Shown here: positions 23,935-36,003 of the stretch, in pieces
Position numbering within the stretch: the first letter of the stretch is position 1
Layout: the number at the start of each line of letters is the position of its first letter
Source: Roridomyces roridus
Lineage: Eukaryota; Basidiomycota; Agaricomycetes; Agaricales; Mycenaceae
Length of the DNA stretch: 64,000 nt
NCBI GenBank assembly: GCA_029378245.1
Contig: JARKIF010000002.1
Location: 310,001 to 374,000 of the forward strand
Reading direction: 5' to 3'
Made by a program: the position numbers and the translations under genes
The notes under the pieces: generated by a model
Told to the model about the DNA's origin: nothing
Database searches by the model: none
The model's input: the letters and a program-made list of their open reading frames with translations, nothing else

Positions 23935-25376
23935 ATGTCTGTCGACGCTGCCACCCACCGTGAGCACCCCCATCCAGTCTTGCTCCGAGATACTTATACG
24001 CAATGCCCAGCAGCACCAACGAGCTCCACTGCCCAGTCCTCGCCCGCCGTCCCGCCCATCGACCTCCGCCATATGACTTCCAACACTCTTCTTGCCACCG
24101 ATGGTCGTAGGGTCTCTCAACATCTTCAGGCCCCCCGCAAAGGGTCGCGTTCACCCGCGTCGATTCCCTCAAGTCCTACATCTGTGTACGTCTTGTCTCT
24201 ATTGTTCTCTTGTCGGGCTGTCCAGACAACGGGCGCTGGTCGTCGACCAAGGCCGAGACACGGAGCCACCGGAGATGCCGTTTGGTCTTTGCCGCCTTTG
24301 GTTAGCCACTCGCTGCACACACTCTCTGTGTGCAGAAGGGGCACTGGGACCGGCATGCAAGGCCAGCCCGTGTCTCGTCCAGCGCCCCCGCATTGTCTCC
24401 GTAGTATGCGGGTGTTCATCTTTATGCCGTTTGGCATCCTCGGGTGCGAAGACCTCCGTCGAGCTCCGTGCTACCTTTTTCTCGTGGAATGCAGGGTCCA
24501 CGACCCCGTTATTCCCATTCTCCTAAAAGAAGAGTGCTGACTGCCATTAACAGCCATTCATCATCTTCTGCAATATTCGAGCGCGACATTGAGCCGATGC
24601 ATGTCTCTCCCTCCATTCCCGGACTTAGAAAAGATCCGCACCGAATCCCGCGCGCAAAGAACACGGAATTCATCGAACAATCGGTGCCCTCCGTGCTCGA
24701 CTCTGCCGCCTCCATTCTCACCTCGATGACCTCGTCCGAAGATGGAGACTCGATCGCGGTGATTGCCCCCGCACAGCTTCCGCCCGGTGGCCTGCTCGAT
24801 CAAGGCACGGTCCGGAGCAGGGGTAGTGGATTCGCGTCCCCGATTGGGAGTTTCCGTTCGCGAAGCCCGAGCCCTAGTCCACGTGCAGGTAACCGCACCT
24901 CCCTCCTCCTCAGCATTCCATCACCCCAACAACTCTCTCCTGCACCGACCTCTGCACCTGCTTCTGCACCGCCTACCGCGCGGCAATTTGACACTGCCGT
25001 GCTGGCAACGCCGATATCAGCGTCGCTAGGCGAAAGCACGTACACGACACGGAGCACCAAGCGATTGTCGTTCATGTCGTATACGGACCTGCTCTCGAGC
25101 ACGCCCTCTTCGACGCAACCGCTTTCGGCGCTGACCTCGCCTTCGTCATCCCCTTCGCATATTCCTGGCGTGGGTGTCGCTATAGCTGATGCCACGGCCA
25201 TGTCTGTCGCAGGTTCGGCCTACACGGGCAGCGGAGCGCCTTCGTTGAGGAATTTCGGGCTACATGGGGACGAGGATCGGACGATGGATGATGTTGGGGG
25301 TGAGTGGGAACGGGAGGGGCTTGGGAGGGGGCTGGAGGAGAGGTTGGAGGCGTTGCAAGGGTTTGGGATGGCTTAG
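23935..25376 (+). CDS. Hypothetical low-complexity Ser/Pro-rich fungal protein
   Basis: Two exons fit well. The first starts at the ATG at 23935 (MSVDAATHREHPHPVLLRDT) and ends after SRSPASIPSSPTS at 24183. A long intron (24184-24494, GTGTAC...TGCAG, phase 0) follows, and the second exon begins GPRPRYSHSPKRRVLTAINS. It continues through SVLDSAASILTSMTSSEDGD, FRSRSPSPSPRAG and TKRLSFMSYTDLLSSTPSST to GLEERLEALQGFGMA at 25376. The chain is mostly disordered, with SP/SPSP sites that could be phosphorylated and short hydrophobic patches (LSFMSYTDLL). The 311-nt intron is long for this genome and may hide another small exon. No function is assigned. Confidence 0.6.
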
Positions 25377-25837
25377 AATTCTGCGGCCGACCGACTCGCC
25401 GCTTCCGGACAGACACTTGCTTGCTTGTTCCGTTCCTCATCCTTATGTTCATCTCTATAATCCCCTCCGTCCGTCCTTCCATCCGCTCATGCACCATGCT
25501 CTCCCATTCCAATCTATTTAAACCCATAATGATTATGATCCCTCCCTACCTCCTACTCACGATATTTTACGATCTCTAATTTGCTTGACTCTGTCCATAC
25601 ATATGTGTACTTGACGGCTAGTTTTCTACGTAGTGAACAAGAAGGAAAGAATAAATAAAAGTCGGTGTCGGCTTTGTATTGCTAATACTACAGTGGAGCC
25701 TGGCTATTCTGCGTGGACACTTGGGTCGGCCTAGAATGGTAATAAATTTTCTATATGCGGACTTTGGCTCCGTCCCCCTGGATTCCCATGCTCCGTTTCC
25801 ATTCCGATCGTAGCCCGAGACCGCGTCAAAATGCAAT
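25377..25837. other. Intergenic region
   Basis: 3' flank of the gene ending at 25376; T/C-rich, then A/T-rich to about 25700. Nothing further is recognised. Confidence 0.4.
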
Positions 25838-26238
25838 TCAACTCCTCGTCAAAGGCAACGTGATTGCCAATATATACATAGTGGCTAGCATTGGGTTCAT
25901 ATATACAATGCCTCTAATCGTACCGCATGGCACCGGCCGGCGGTTGCGGTGCATCCGACAAGCCGCGCCAGACAGAATCCGTCTAAATGTCCTGGTCAGA
26001 AAATACTTGAATTCCACTTGCAAGCCATCTTTAATGAGTGGGTGGAGCTCAGGAAGTATGTCGCGCAGCATCCCGCGCCGGAAATCGACGGTAATCCGCT
26101 TCAAGGGTACACCCATCGCCGCTCTGGCCAGGAGAGAACCAGGTAGGGCGTCGTCGGAAGCGTGGCACTCATATTGGATGTCGAGGTTCTTCAGACCTGG
26201 GCATGGAATGGGAGATTCAGAGTCGGTGGGAGCGGGGT
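25838..26238 (-). pseudogene. Fragment resembling the C-terminal part of an F-box protein
   Basis: The minus-strand frame reads CPGLKNLDIQYECHASDDAL, GSLLARAAMGVPLKRITVDF and ILPELHPLIKDGLQVEFKYF, a pattern common in the C-terminal leucine-rich half of agaricomycete F-box proteins. There is no F-box and no plausible start of its own: on its 5' side it is joined directly to a terpene synthase relic. The end after VEFKYF reads into unrelated sequence. Best seen as a gene fragment. Confidence 0.5.
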
Positions 26239-26346
26239 CATGATCTTGATACACTCTGCTGCGACGGCCTCGAGTGACCGCTCCTCGGGAGATTCAGCCA
26301 TAGTACGGGGATGTTCTTGAGGGACCGTTGGGCCTGAAATATGTCG
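26239..26346 (-). pseudogene. Relic of a second sesquiterpene synthase (start of exon 2)
   Basis: Read on the minus strand, this aligns end to end with 19321-19433, the intron acceptor and first codons of exon 2 of the terpene synthase. Shared blocks include CAGGCCCAAC, GTCACTCGA and GCCGTCGCAGCAGA. The implied peptide, LKNIPVLWLNLP then EERSLEAVAAECIKIM, differs from the intact gene by two single-codon deletions and mostly conservative changes, so it came from a paralogue rather than from this gene directly. The match stops abruptly after ATCAAGATCATG. Confidence 0.85.
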
Positions 26347-26605
26347 CATGAACGTAACCATTTTCGATCTCTTGTTTTCGTATGGCGGAGTGCCTACTAG
26401 CTAAAATCTACATGTGTGCTTGCCTACTCGCCCTTCTTGGAAATCTAACCAGACTGATACATGGCAGGTCCAGCAACGATATGCGTGTTCAGCAGCGACA
26501 TGTTGAACGGCGTAACGAACGTGTTATTGTCCGTTATGGCAATGAATCTGCAGATAAGGGCGAATCAGTGCATACCTTGAGATCGGGGGCAAATCAAAAG
26601 AAAGC

Positions 26606-27921
26606 TTACAAGGTCCCGTTAATCAACGGCGCACTCCCATTGCCAAAGATTAGGTCCCCAGGTTGGAGCGTCGATCCGCTAGTTCCGTCCGCGCTGATGT
26701 TGAAGAGCGGAGTGTAGGTCGTGTTGAGTTGGGAGATCCACGCGACGAACTATGATAAGTTCGCATCAGCTCAAGCCGACGGAAGAAAATCAAGTTATAA
26801 TGCGTACCTGGGCGGGACCAGCGGAGGTGTTAGTCGTGTATAGACCGTCATAGCCTGTAATCTTTCCTGGCTTTTCCCAGGTGAGGTCAAGCTGGAAACC
26901 AGGTTTGGAGAGCGGGATGCTGCGGTTGTGCGTGATCGCGGGCAGCGTCGAGTTCTCCAAGGACGAGTTGATGAGCGGGATCGCAGATGGATTGTTCTGT
27001 GAAAACGCGCTGCGTCAGAAGTAGGATCTCATTGGAAGACTAGGACGTGCCGTGATGTTCAACGCCGGGAAGTTTTGGAACACGATATGCGGATTTTCGG
27101 CGGGGCAGTGGGCAATGTACGGCGAGAGCAGGGTCCACGCCATGGACTGCGTGATGCCTGGGGTGAACCAGATTGGCATGGGGAAGAGGCCTTCGAATTG
27201 ACGGAAAATCATCTGCTGACGGGCCTCGGTGGTGATGGATTGGAGCAGAAGTTCAGCCGAGGGCCGCGAGTCCAGGTGTTCCAGGAAGCCGTAGACGCCG
27301 GATTCACCGAAACGGGTGAGCTGGGGATGTTACTTAGTCGAGTGTGCATAATGCAGAGGATGAGTGGTGGGTACATACCTTTTGGCAGAAGTCGACGAAA
27401 CCGCGAACTGTAGTAAATGGATACGTGTAGTTGCAAGGTTTCGCCGCAGTGGCTGCGCGATGTGAGCTAGGGACTAGAAAGAGGACCTAAGGGAGCTTAC
27501 GACCGAGAATATTGGTGAGCATCGTCGCATGGCCCACTTCTTGGTCGGCCATGAACTCGATGAGAAACCGGTCATCGGCGTTGATCCCGGCAGCTTCAAA
27601 CTCCTCGACGGAGAACTGCGCGAGCGCATGATGGAAGAGATCAAGTTCGATCCATTCCTGGTTGAGTGCAAGGTTCTGTGGCGTTGAATGTGAGTGATTC
27701 GCTTTTCGAACGAGAGTGGGACCGACCATGGATTGAAAGTCGAAATCGCTCAGCGGGTGATACACTGGCGGCGTCGCGTTCGCGGCAGTACCGATGCCAC
27801 CGGCGGGTGTAAATGGAGCGGTATTTTGCGCCGAAGGAGACGATGGGGTGCCCGGAGCCGCCAGAGATGCTGGGAGTGAGGATGCCAGGAGCGTCGAGAG
27901 CACGGTGGCGAAGTGATACAT
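26606..27921 (-). CDS. Rds1-like secreted ferritin-like domain protein
   Basis: The ATG at 27921 starts a signal peptide (MYHFATVLSTLLASSLPASL). Conserved blocks follow: YHPLSDFDFQSM, then after an intron NLALNQEWIELDLFHHALAQ, FSVEEFEAAGINADDRFLIE and FMADQEVGHATMLTNILG, the first ferritin-like helices with Glu and His residues able to bind metal. Later exons give CNYTYPFTTVRGFVDFCQ, ESGVYGFLEHLDSRPSAELL, ITTEARQQMIFRQFEGLFPM, ITQSMAWTLLSPYIAHCPAE and a C-terminal half rich in Asn-X-Ser/Thr sites. The stop is at 26606-26608 after SAPLINGTL. The order matches fungal Rds1 (stress-response) proteins; their biochemical role is not settled. About five introns. The DNA just downstream holds the terpene synthase relic. 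Confidence 0.8.
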
Positions 27922-29115
27922 GGGTTTGAAGTGTTTGTAGTCCAGCTTCGGAAGGGCTGGCTGCCTTTTTAACCGTCGAGAACCCGTGTGTGAGAGTTGA
28001 GGTAGAGGGTATACTTATGACGAGTATATTGCGCCAGTAGTTGACCGACCATTCCGATTGGGGTGGCAATCGAGGATGTCGGTCATCAGTGATGCCTGAG
28101 GTGTGTTCATCTAAGACCACACAGTGGAGACGGTGAGAACAAGGCTGGTTGACGGCGCCGAAAAGGCCAACCGAACTCATTGAACACCGGGCGATCATCG
28201 TGCGAGCCTTGTACCCGCGGCATGATGTGGCAGAAGCAAGAGGCGATAAATAGAGGCGAGGTGGGGATTCGGGTTCCCGCGAGCAGCGCGTTGAGATCCA
28301 CGGAATGGTAGAGAATTCTGAATGGGTTTCGGAAGAGGCCCTGCAGAGGGCGGCGAGGGTGTAAATACTAAATATTCCCGGTGGGAGTCGTGTGCTGGAC
28401 GTCATGAAGAGCCTGCTGGGAAGAGGGCATCTCAAAAGAGTGATCGGCTCAATCTCTCGAACCGATGTGGTGCCAGTGAATCACTGGCAAGCCATGTGGC
28501 CGTTTTTTCTACGCCTGTCGGAGCCTGAAATGAGCAACGAAGAGAGATCTTAGAAACGTTTTCGCGCACCTGAGTATCTAAGTAACTGGTTGAGAGAAAG
28601 AGCTAGTTGTTGATCGATCTGATCTTTGTTGACTCGAGGCTCAGTCATCTTGAAATGAACGCGCTGTTCTCAGCAAAGCGAGGAACCAATTACTGCCCAA
28701 CGGAAGCGGAAGGAAGTTTCGCAGATAGAAACACTCCTCGTCGAGCCCTTCCTCCGACTGAAACAACTGGACGATGAAATCGCAAGGCTGGCATTGAGAG
28801 CGCTTTCAACCGCTTTGGCCTTTGAGCCTTTGACTTCCCGCCATTGCGGTGGACCAAGCGGGCCGCGCTTTGGGTGTGTATAAAACCTGGCAGTAGCTAG
28901 CCACAGACACCCTCAGTCCTTACATCCGAGTCGTCTCGCCAGGTATGTGCGCCACTTCACGTTTTTCGTTACCCAATTCCTTCAGAATCTGTTCAGTGTG
29001 AACTCGCTACACAGCTGAAAACCTTTAGCCCACTGTCCCACCTGGCAAGCATTTCCGCCAGGGGTTTCTTCCGGATACTTTTGCAGTCAGAGCCACTGCC
29101 ATCTTGATTCTTCCT
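27922..29115. promoter_or_regulatory. Divergent upstream region; TATA box and 5'-UTR intron of the F-box gene
   Basis: Lies between the Rds1-like gene (leftward) and the F-box gene (rightward). A TATAAAA at about 28879-28885 precedes a probable 5'-UTR intron (28943-29086, GTATGT...TTGCAG), and the coding ATG follows at 29116. The remainder (28000-28870) has no supported gene. Confidence 0.4.
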
Positions 29116-30303
29116 ATGTCGTTCAACGCACGACCCTCACCACTCGTTCCGCCAGAAATTTCCGCCATCATATGCGAGCAGGTTAGCAACAGAGGCACTC
29201 TAGCCGTCCTTTGTAGGACTTCGAGTCTGTTCCGAGCTCAGGCCCAGCATCTCCTGTACCGCTCGGTGAATCTCCGGGAGTGCAGCATGCGCGGAATCAA
29301 ATCATGGGCTCTGTCCGTTACCCGGAACGTCCATCTTGCAGAGCGCGTCCATTTCCTGACGCTGCGACTGCCGGTATCACTCGATCCTTCTGACGCCGCT
29401 AAAATCGCCCACGCTCTCTCCGAGTGCGTCAATCTCAAAGTATTAAAGGTTGCCAGCGCGGACGGCATCTTTAACCGCCTTCCTGACTGCAAGCACACAT
29501 GGATAATCGAAACTTGTTCATTCCGTCTGCACAAGTTCCAGAATTCATACTTTGAAACCAAGGAACTGTGGATGGAATTGTTCTGGAAGGTCCAGGAGGA
29601 CATCCAAGTCCTTTCATTCCCCAAAGGCACCTCCCCGCTTCCAGTGAAATTCCTTCCCAACCTTGTCGCCGTTCACACCTCCAATCTTGCTGGTCTTCCT
29701 CCCGACAGACCCTTGCAGAGGATTCACACGAGTGTAGGGAACGATCTTTCCTCTCTTGCGCGCTACGCCCAATCTTTGACGACGCTGAATTTAACGCGAC
29801 ACTGGTCCCTTTCGGACAGGGACATCACCCTCTCCAGCACCACACAAACCATCGCGAACTTGCTGCCCCAGTTGTGCCATCTGTGGCTCGTTGAGACGCG
29901 GAAGGACGACATTGTGAGTTTCTTTCTCAAGTTCTGATTCATCTCTCGGTGCTCAACCGTCGTAAAGTCCGGGCTACCCCCAGTATCCGAACCTGCGCCA
30001 ACGAAAGCAATCCAAAATCTCAGCCACCTCGAAACATTCGTCTTCCACACCCGCAACGTCGGTCGCCTCGTCGACTCTAACGGGACTCAGACCACCGCCT
30101 ACCTCATGGACGTACCCGCAGATATCGAGTCTTTGGGGTTAGTCATCATGACCGTCTGCCCTACTCTCCGCAGGACCGACCTTGGCGGCGAGGTAGCGTT
30201 GGATGAGCAGCTGAATTGCATCTTGACACGCGGTGCCACGGGGGAGATCCAAGCGGAGCATGGGACGGAGTTTGATTCTGATGCCGTCTCCATGTTTTGG
30301 TGA
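29116..30303 (+). CDS. F-box protein, paralogue of the gene at 36004
   Basis: The N-terminus reads PLVPPEISAIICEQVSNRGT then LAVLCRTSSLFRAQAQHLLY, the degenerate F-box typical of agaricomycete families, in which the box binds Skp1 of an SCF ubiquitin ligase. The rest is leucine-rich: SWALSVTRNVHLAERVHFLT, LDPSDAAKIAHALSECVNLK, FRLHKFQNSYFETKELWMEL and LLPQLCHLWLVETRKDDI. One intron (about 29915-29968) leads to SGLPPVSEPAPTKAIQNLSH and HLETFVFHTRNV, and the stop comes after AEHGTEFDSDAVSMFW. The protein aligns along its whole length with the product of 36004-37155, so the two are clear paralogues. Upstream of the ATG are a TATA box and a 5'-UTR intron. The target substrate is unknown. Confidence 0.75.
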
Positions 30304-31851
30304 GAAGGAATGTCCCATGCACAGCGCAGATCACACTTCGATTCTCGAGGCTCCTTGATAATTCCAGAGATAATTTTTCCCAATCCACCATCATCTCCCG
30401 TCGATTTTGCGCCGACGCCGCAAATGCTACACCCCACGCCTGAATGTGCCCTAAAGCTTGGATACACCCTCATGGCATTCTCCACTGGACTCGGGGCGCG
30501 GGCCTCGACACCCAAAAACGATGTATGCCGCCACTCCTAAAACTTGGATGCCGCGCTCGTTTTTGGGTTGCTGTACCCTCCAATCCCATCCTCCCTGTCC
30601 TTGATGCTGCTGTGAAGCCATCTCCTAGATAATAGAATTCTATCCTATCTTTTCGAAGCCGTCGCATCCAGCTCAAATCTGGTCTGATTGTCTCGTTCCC
30701 GACTCACTTCCGGTCTTCCCGAGCTAGACTCAAGCCCCGAGTCTGCGGTGGATTTTCTGCGGAACATCCCAGTCCACGCTCCCGATCCAAGTCCACGCTT
30801 CTTTGCGACCGGTCCTCTTGGAGGGCTAGGGTTAGGGTTCCGGCCATCAGCAACTGCACATGCAGCTGATCCGAGTGCTTACACCACCTAAGCTGGTCGA
30901 CGCGTCGATGCCGCTTCAAATCGGAATGCAAGGAGTCTCACCGGCACAAGATGGGTCTACGATGCCATGCTTCGACTCCCCTTCCAAAGCATTCCGCTGC
31001 TCAACCGTTACAGTAATGGTGTCAATGTCACCAAGTTGAGAACAGCTGCACGTCGTCCGTCCCCCCGTAAAATTCATATCTGTTAAACAGGCACTGCGAG
31101 TGCATTATCGGTTCTGACATATGATGGCACCTCGTTGCTCGACCGTTCCCCACTGCAAGTTTCTGGACTTCTCTATTCTTGTCGAAAAATTATCACAAAC
31201 TCCAGAACATGCTATGGGATTCCCGTCTTGCTAACCCATAAGCCATGCTGACCCGCATTCATGTGGTCAACCACCGATAATGTCCTTGCCTACACGGAGA
31301 AGGACACCTGTCTCTTCAGTGGCTATCAATCTGAGGCCGCCGATGCTCAAATGGTCATTCCCTCAGCAATATTCTATCTGAGCTCCCCCACCGGCACGAT
31401 GAAAATTGAAATTCAGCTCCGGGATACATGACCAATAGCAGGCCCTCCTCAAAATTGTATAACTGATGAAGGGACGGATATTCGTTTCTGTGATGATTAC
31501 CTTCTTGAAGGTAATCTTGGGCTTCAAGTGTGGATTGGGTTCTACCGCGCGGCGATGGCCGTCGTACGCGTGAGCTCGGCTCCTGAAGCATTTGAGGTGG
31601 GGGCCGAAGGAGTAGCTATATTTTCGTGCCTGTTATTACTCCGGGATATGTCCCCAAACCGGTGTTCCTAAGCGGGACCATGCCGTGTATCACTACCTAC
31701 CTACCTACCTACCAGGTTTCTAGTGTACCTTGTACATCGATTCCCTAGATTGTAGATACAAATTCACGAAAGAGATGGTCGTCCCAGCACCAGCGAGAGC
31801 AGTCTAGCTCCAAGAGAAGATGGTATAAAAGACCGGCTAGCAGCGCGTCGA
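30304..31851. other. Intergenic region with a CTAC microsatellite
   Basis: No gene is supported over 1.5 kb. Short open stretches occur (for example LLEGNLGLQVWIGFYRAAMA near 31500), but stops interrupt all frames, so a decayed gene is possible. A (CTAC)5 run lies at 31693-31713. Confidence 0.4.
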
Positions 31852-32951
31852 ACTAGGCCTGAACGTTTTGGCTGGACAAATATCAGCTTGATACCAAACA
31901 GACGAGAAGGGTACTGACGCGAATTCGCCGAGAACGTTTCCTGCCGGGTAATATTCACACACGTAATAGAGAGTTCTCTATGAGGAGGTTAGATCGCTCT
32001 TTGTTCGGATGAAGAGAATCCCAAACGTACCCCGAACTTGGAAAAGTCGAAGAGGTTGTCGCACTCGGCGACGGCGCAGCCTTGTCAAGTTCGTGAGTTA
32101 TGTACCCAAAATCAAATGCCACACGACGTACCAAGGTTAGTCGTGCCTTTCCAAACGACCTGAGTCCAGTGAGAGGGCTGCGGGTTCGAAGGGTCGTACT
32201 GCGCTGTAGTGGGAAGAATCCTCAATATTCGGCAAAAGCAAAGAAGGAGGACAACGTACGCGCTTCGTTAAGCCAAAGCTGGACAGCTGCGGAGATAGTA
32301 AAGTTCCCAGTGCCCGTGGACAAGTTCTCTGTGTACAGCTGCGTCAGTCTCGGTTTCAAGGCAAAATCGAAGAAGAGGTCGCACCGCCGTAAGGTCCCAG
32401 GGAACCACCAGAGTGCGTGCCGGTGCATTGGTTGGCCCAGTTCTGGGCAGCGTCCGCGAGGGTGTTGTTCCAGACGAGAGCAACAGCACCGTGGTTCGCG
32501 CGTTCGTTGTTGTGCAAGTCCAAGTAGGATTGAATGTCCGAGGAGGCGGTGTTTGAGACGGGGGTGGAGGCAGGAGTCTGCGCGGCCTTGGTGGAAGAAG
32601 TGACAACGGCTTTGACCGGTTCCGCGGCCGTCGTAGTCGGCGCTGAGGCTTTGGAAGTGACCATCTTGGCGGGTTGTTGGGTAGAAGAAGTAGGCACGGC
32701 GACCTCTGCGGGAGTCGACAAGGTCGAAGTCACTTCAGCGACGCTGCTCACAGCAGTTTGAGAGCTGTTGAATTGTCAGATGACTTAAGAGTCAAGGTGG
32801 GCGCGACGCACCTCGACTGGTGTCCAAGAGACTTGTGTCCCGCCACGTTTGCATGATTCTTTCCGCTGGCTTTACCCTTGCAGGTAGCGGCAGCGGAGCA
32901 AGAAGTGATGATAAAGAACGAAAAGGTGGCAAGTTGGAGGAGACGAGCCAT
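31852..32951 (-). CDS. Secreted CAP-domain (SCP/PR-1/Pry-like) protein
   Basis: Known: fungal CAP proteins (Pry1 type) are secreted and bind sterols or lipids. Seen: the ATG at 32951 gives a signal peptide (MARLLQLATFSFFIITSCSA), followed by a Ser/Thr/Ala/Pro-rich linker that is probably O-glycosylated (STPAEVAVPTSSTQQPAKMV). The CAP core begins DIQSYLDLHNNERANHGAVA, then LVWNNTLADAAQNWANQCTG. The signature motifs are HSGGSLGPYGGENLS, HWTQVVWKGTTNLGCAVAEC and, after an intron, CEYYPAGNVLGEF. The stop at 31852 follows a tiny last exon (QNVQA). The conserved His and Glu residues of the CAP cavity are present. About five introns. Confidence 0.9.
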
Positions 32952-33530
32952 TGTAAGAAAGAGCGTGAGGGAGAGAAGAGGGTGTGTGGGGAAGAACGGA
33001 AGAAGATTTGGGAACGTAATGGCACAGGGCGCTATTTGAGTTGTTCGTCGTCCGTCGTCGTTACGTCGCCATATGTTCTTCCTAAGTTGTCCTGGAATTT
33101 GAAATAGACGACACTGGTTTCGCGTTTTCACGGTTGATCCACAGCTGCGGAGAGTCCAAATTGAAGTACCACAAGTGTAGTGTCATACGGTTGTCGGGGA
33201 GGAATTCGGTCTAACCATTGGGACTCATGCACGAATAGTGCAGTAATACGACCGGACTTGGCATGGATGGAGAAAGAGGAGCTGAAACGCGAACGTTGAT
33301 GTGCGGGCCGCAAGTTGCAACCATCGTTTGGTCCAGAACTGCGCAGCACAAGGGAGCGGGAAGACATGGAGGATCCCGATTATCCAGAGGGCTTCAATGT
33401 GCAGTGGATGTTATTGGAAATCATGGAAGGAGACAAGACGTTGACACAAACAGATCAAAGCACCAGAACGCCCGGCGCCTAAAAAGGAAATTTATAGAAT
33501 ACACAATCCATTGAAATACAGCTCCATCCA
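32952..33530. other. Intergenic region
   Basis: Promoter side of the CAP gene (to about 33130), then the 3' flank of the kinesin gene. No repeat or gene is recognised. Confidence 0.4.
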
Positions 33531-35872
33531 TCAAGTCTCTTCCTCCCTGGCTTTCTTCTCCGCCTCCTGTTTCGCAGCAGCGTCCCTATGCGCTCTAAAC
33601 TTCTGCATCATATCCTCAATCGTCTTGGGATACACATCCAGCGACCACTCCTTGCCCTCTGAATCACACTTTTTCTTGGCGGCCATGATAATCTTGCCCC
33701 AGTCGGTAGCTATGGATAATGAACAAGTCAACACCGACATCCGACTGAAACCGCCACTAACCGTAGAAGATCTGCGCCTCGAGGAACTCTTCCGTATCAT
33801 ACATCGTCTCCGGATCCCCGGCTCTGGGAGAAACGCCTACACAAAGCTCAGCAACCATCAAAGGAATGTAAAAGGGCCACGCACCATACGTCTCCTCCAC
33901 AGCGATCGTCTTCCGACTCCTCATAATCTCATTCCGCTTCCTCGTCTTGGCAGTCAAGATGAGATAAAACAAATCCCCGATAATATCCATCGCAACACTC
34001 TTAACCTCATCCTTCCTCAACGTCTCCCCCGTCCTCGCCTCCAAACACCTCTCAACAAACTGCGGCGTGTAAAGCATACCCAAATTCTTGGCCGTAGACC
34101 CGGGAGGGCAGATCTTGAGCACGTCCACGCCCAAATCCAACTCGCCCGGGGCGGGCTCTACGAGCGGTTTCAGCGTCTTCCCAGCTAGCTTGGCCTGCTT
34201 TTCTTTGACTTTCCACTCCGCGAGCCGGGATTTCATCGCGTTTTTGGTGAATTGCTTGGTGAGCCACTCGATGGTCTTGTCGTGGTCCCACGTGCGCGGG
34301 TCCTTGGCGTCATATGGCTGCGGGCCACGCGGTTTCGGAGGGACGGTCTTGAAGGGCGCGGCGTATGAGAGGGTGTTCGTCCTTGGGGAGGGTCAGTGAT
34401 CGTTGAGGGAAAATACACCATGACGAACGAGTGCACGGTATCTTGGATGTGTGGCGAAACATGCGCAATGATCATAGCCTTGGAAGGCTGCCTCGACTCA
34501 ATGTCAAAAATCGGCTACAAAATCATCAGTGTCGCCCAAAACGACCGCATCGTCACTCACCTTGAGCAGCATAGTAAGTTTATTCGACCGCCACGGGATA
34601 TGCACAAACCCATCCTCTGCCGCCATCTTGGCTTTCGCGCGCACACATTCCTTCAGATTCATCAAACTCTTGTTATTCTCCTTGGCTTCATCCATGCGCT
34701 GTTTGTCGTGTTCCTTTGAATCCTCATACCGCTCGCTGCCCGCTAAACTGGATGCGCCGATGAGCTTTAGATTCATGAAAAGGGAGTTGACACTTACTCG
34801 ACCAGAATAAGCTGCCCTTCGTCTGCGTAGGGAAGGAGCGTGTTCTTGATGGTGATGGTGAGGAGTGCGTGGCTGCGACTGCTGGTAGCGTTTCGCAATG
34901 TAGCAGAGGTACGGCGATGGGACAATGCTTTGTTGATCAATTCCTCCAGCTCTTCGGACGAACGGACGGTGGAGGAGATGAGGTTCGGGCGTACATTCCC
35001 AATCTTGGATATCTTGAGCAATCTGAGTGACGATACGACCTTGGAACGCACCTTATCCTCGCGTACCGCAATCTCCGTACGCACGGGATTGCCCTGCTCG
35101 TCCACCTGCTCTGTGGTTTCCAAGAGGTCTGATGCGCTCTTGCCCAGCAACTCGAGGAACGTGACGCCGAATTCAAAGATATCCCCCGTCTCAGCCGCAG
35201 GATGGTCGCCCCCTTGAGATGCAATAAACTTCTTGCCCATAATGCGGGCTCGCTCAAAGAGATCGCGCGCAACTCGGTGTTCGACGCTCTCCATAGTATA
35301 GGTCTTGCCGCTGCCTGTCTGTCCGTAGGCGAGGATGCAGCCGACTCCACCGGATAGAGCCAGAGAGAGCATCTAGGCACTGTTAGATAGAACCGACAGG
35401 ATAGAGAAGGCCTACATCATTGGCGATAACGGTTCGCTGGTAGACCTCTTCGTTCTCCGTGTCAGGAGCGAACGCGAGATCGGCCTCGTATGTCTTGTGC
35501 GTAAGGGTGGGGCCCGACCACTGGAAGCCATGATGACACGTCTGGCAGCTGCAAGAAACGCACCTTCATCCCGGGGACATGGGCGACAAAGACACCAGGC
35601 TCAGCGCTGGTCACGGTAATCCCAGCACAGAATTCGACAGGCCCGGTCTCTGGCGCGTCATCTTCAGCGTGGAACTTGTCGGCAGCTTCGTTGGGCAGAG
35701 GAGGACGCGTTCGGAACGCGACGATCACGTCCTTGGACGCGTTTGGAGCGTACTGGAATTGCTCAAGCGGTACGGAGAAGCCCTTTGTCGTCGGTCGCTT
35801 TGCGTTCCATTCGTCGAGGATCGTGCGAAGTTGGGGGAGATGGGTCGTGGTCAAGGTTGCTGAAGAAGCCAT
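33531..35872 (-). CDS. Kinesin motor protein (kinesin-13/KIF24-like)
   Basis: Known: kinesins hydrolyse ATP to move along or depolymerise microtubules. Seen: the ATG at 35872 (MASSATLTTTHLPQL), then DVIVAFRTRPPLPNEA, the first strand of the motor core. The P-loop is GCILAYGQTGSGKTYTMESV, switch I is ATSSRSHALLTITIK and switch II appears as GASSLAGSER. ENNKSLMNLKECVRAKA and HIPWRSNKLTMLLK follow, and MIIAHVSPHIQDTVHS closes the motor. After the motor come a charged helical region (FTKNAMKSRLAEWKVKEKQA) and a C-terminal tail with LQARTGETL-like helices, ending RAHRDAAAKQEAEKKAREEE at 33531. Switch II is LAGSE preceded by Ser rather than the common Asp, a change worth checking. About eight introns. 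Only about 130 bp separates its ATG from the divergent F-box gene. Confidence 0.82.
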
Positions 35873-36003
35873 TTGAGAGATAGGAAACGCCCACAAGGTT
35901 GAAATTGAATACGTACTATAAAGGGAAACGGCCCCGGGTGGCTTATCGAGTCAGTATGAGTAGCGCGTGTTGAGCGACAAGATTCGGAACAGTCGGTTCT
36001 CTG

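Noticed and set aside
15000..28000. Terpene biosynthetic gene cluster
   Set aside because: No P450, oxidoreductase, transporter or regulator was found near the synthase; neighbours are proteases and unrelated genes.
30826..30841. TTAGGG-type telomere-like repeat
   Set aside because: Only two imperfect units; not enough for an interstitial telomere.
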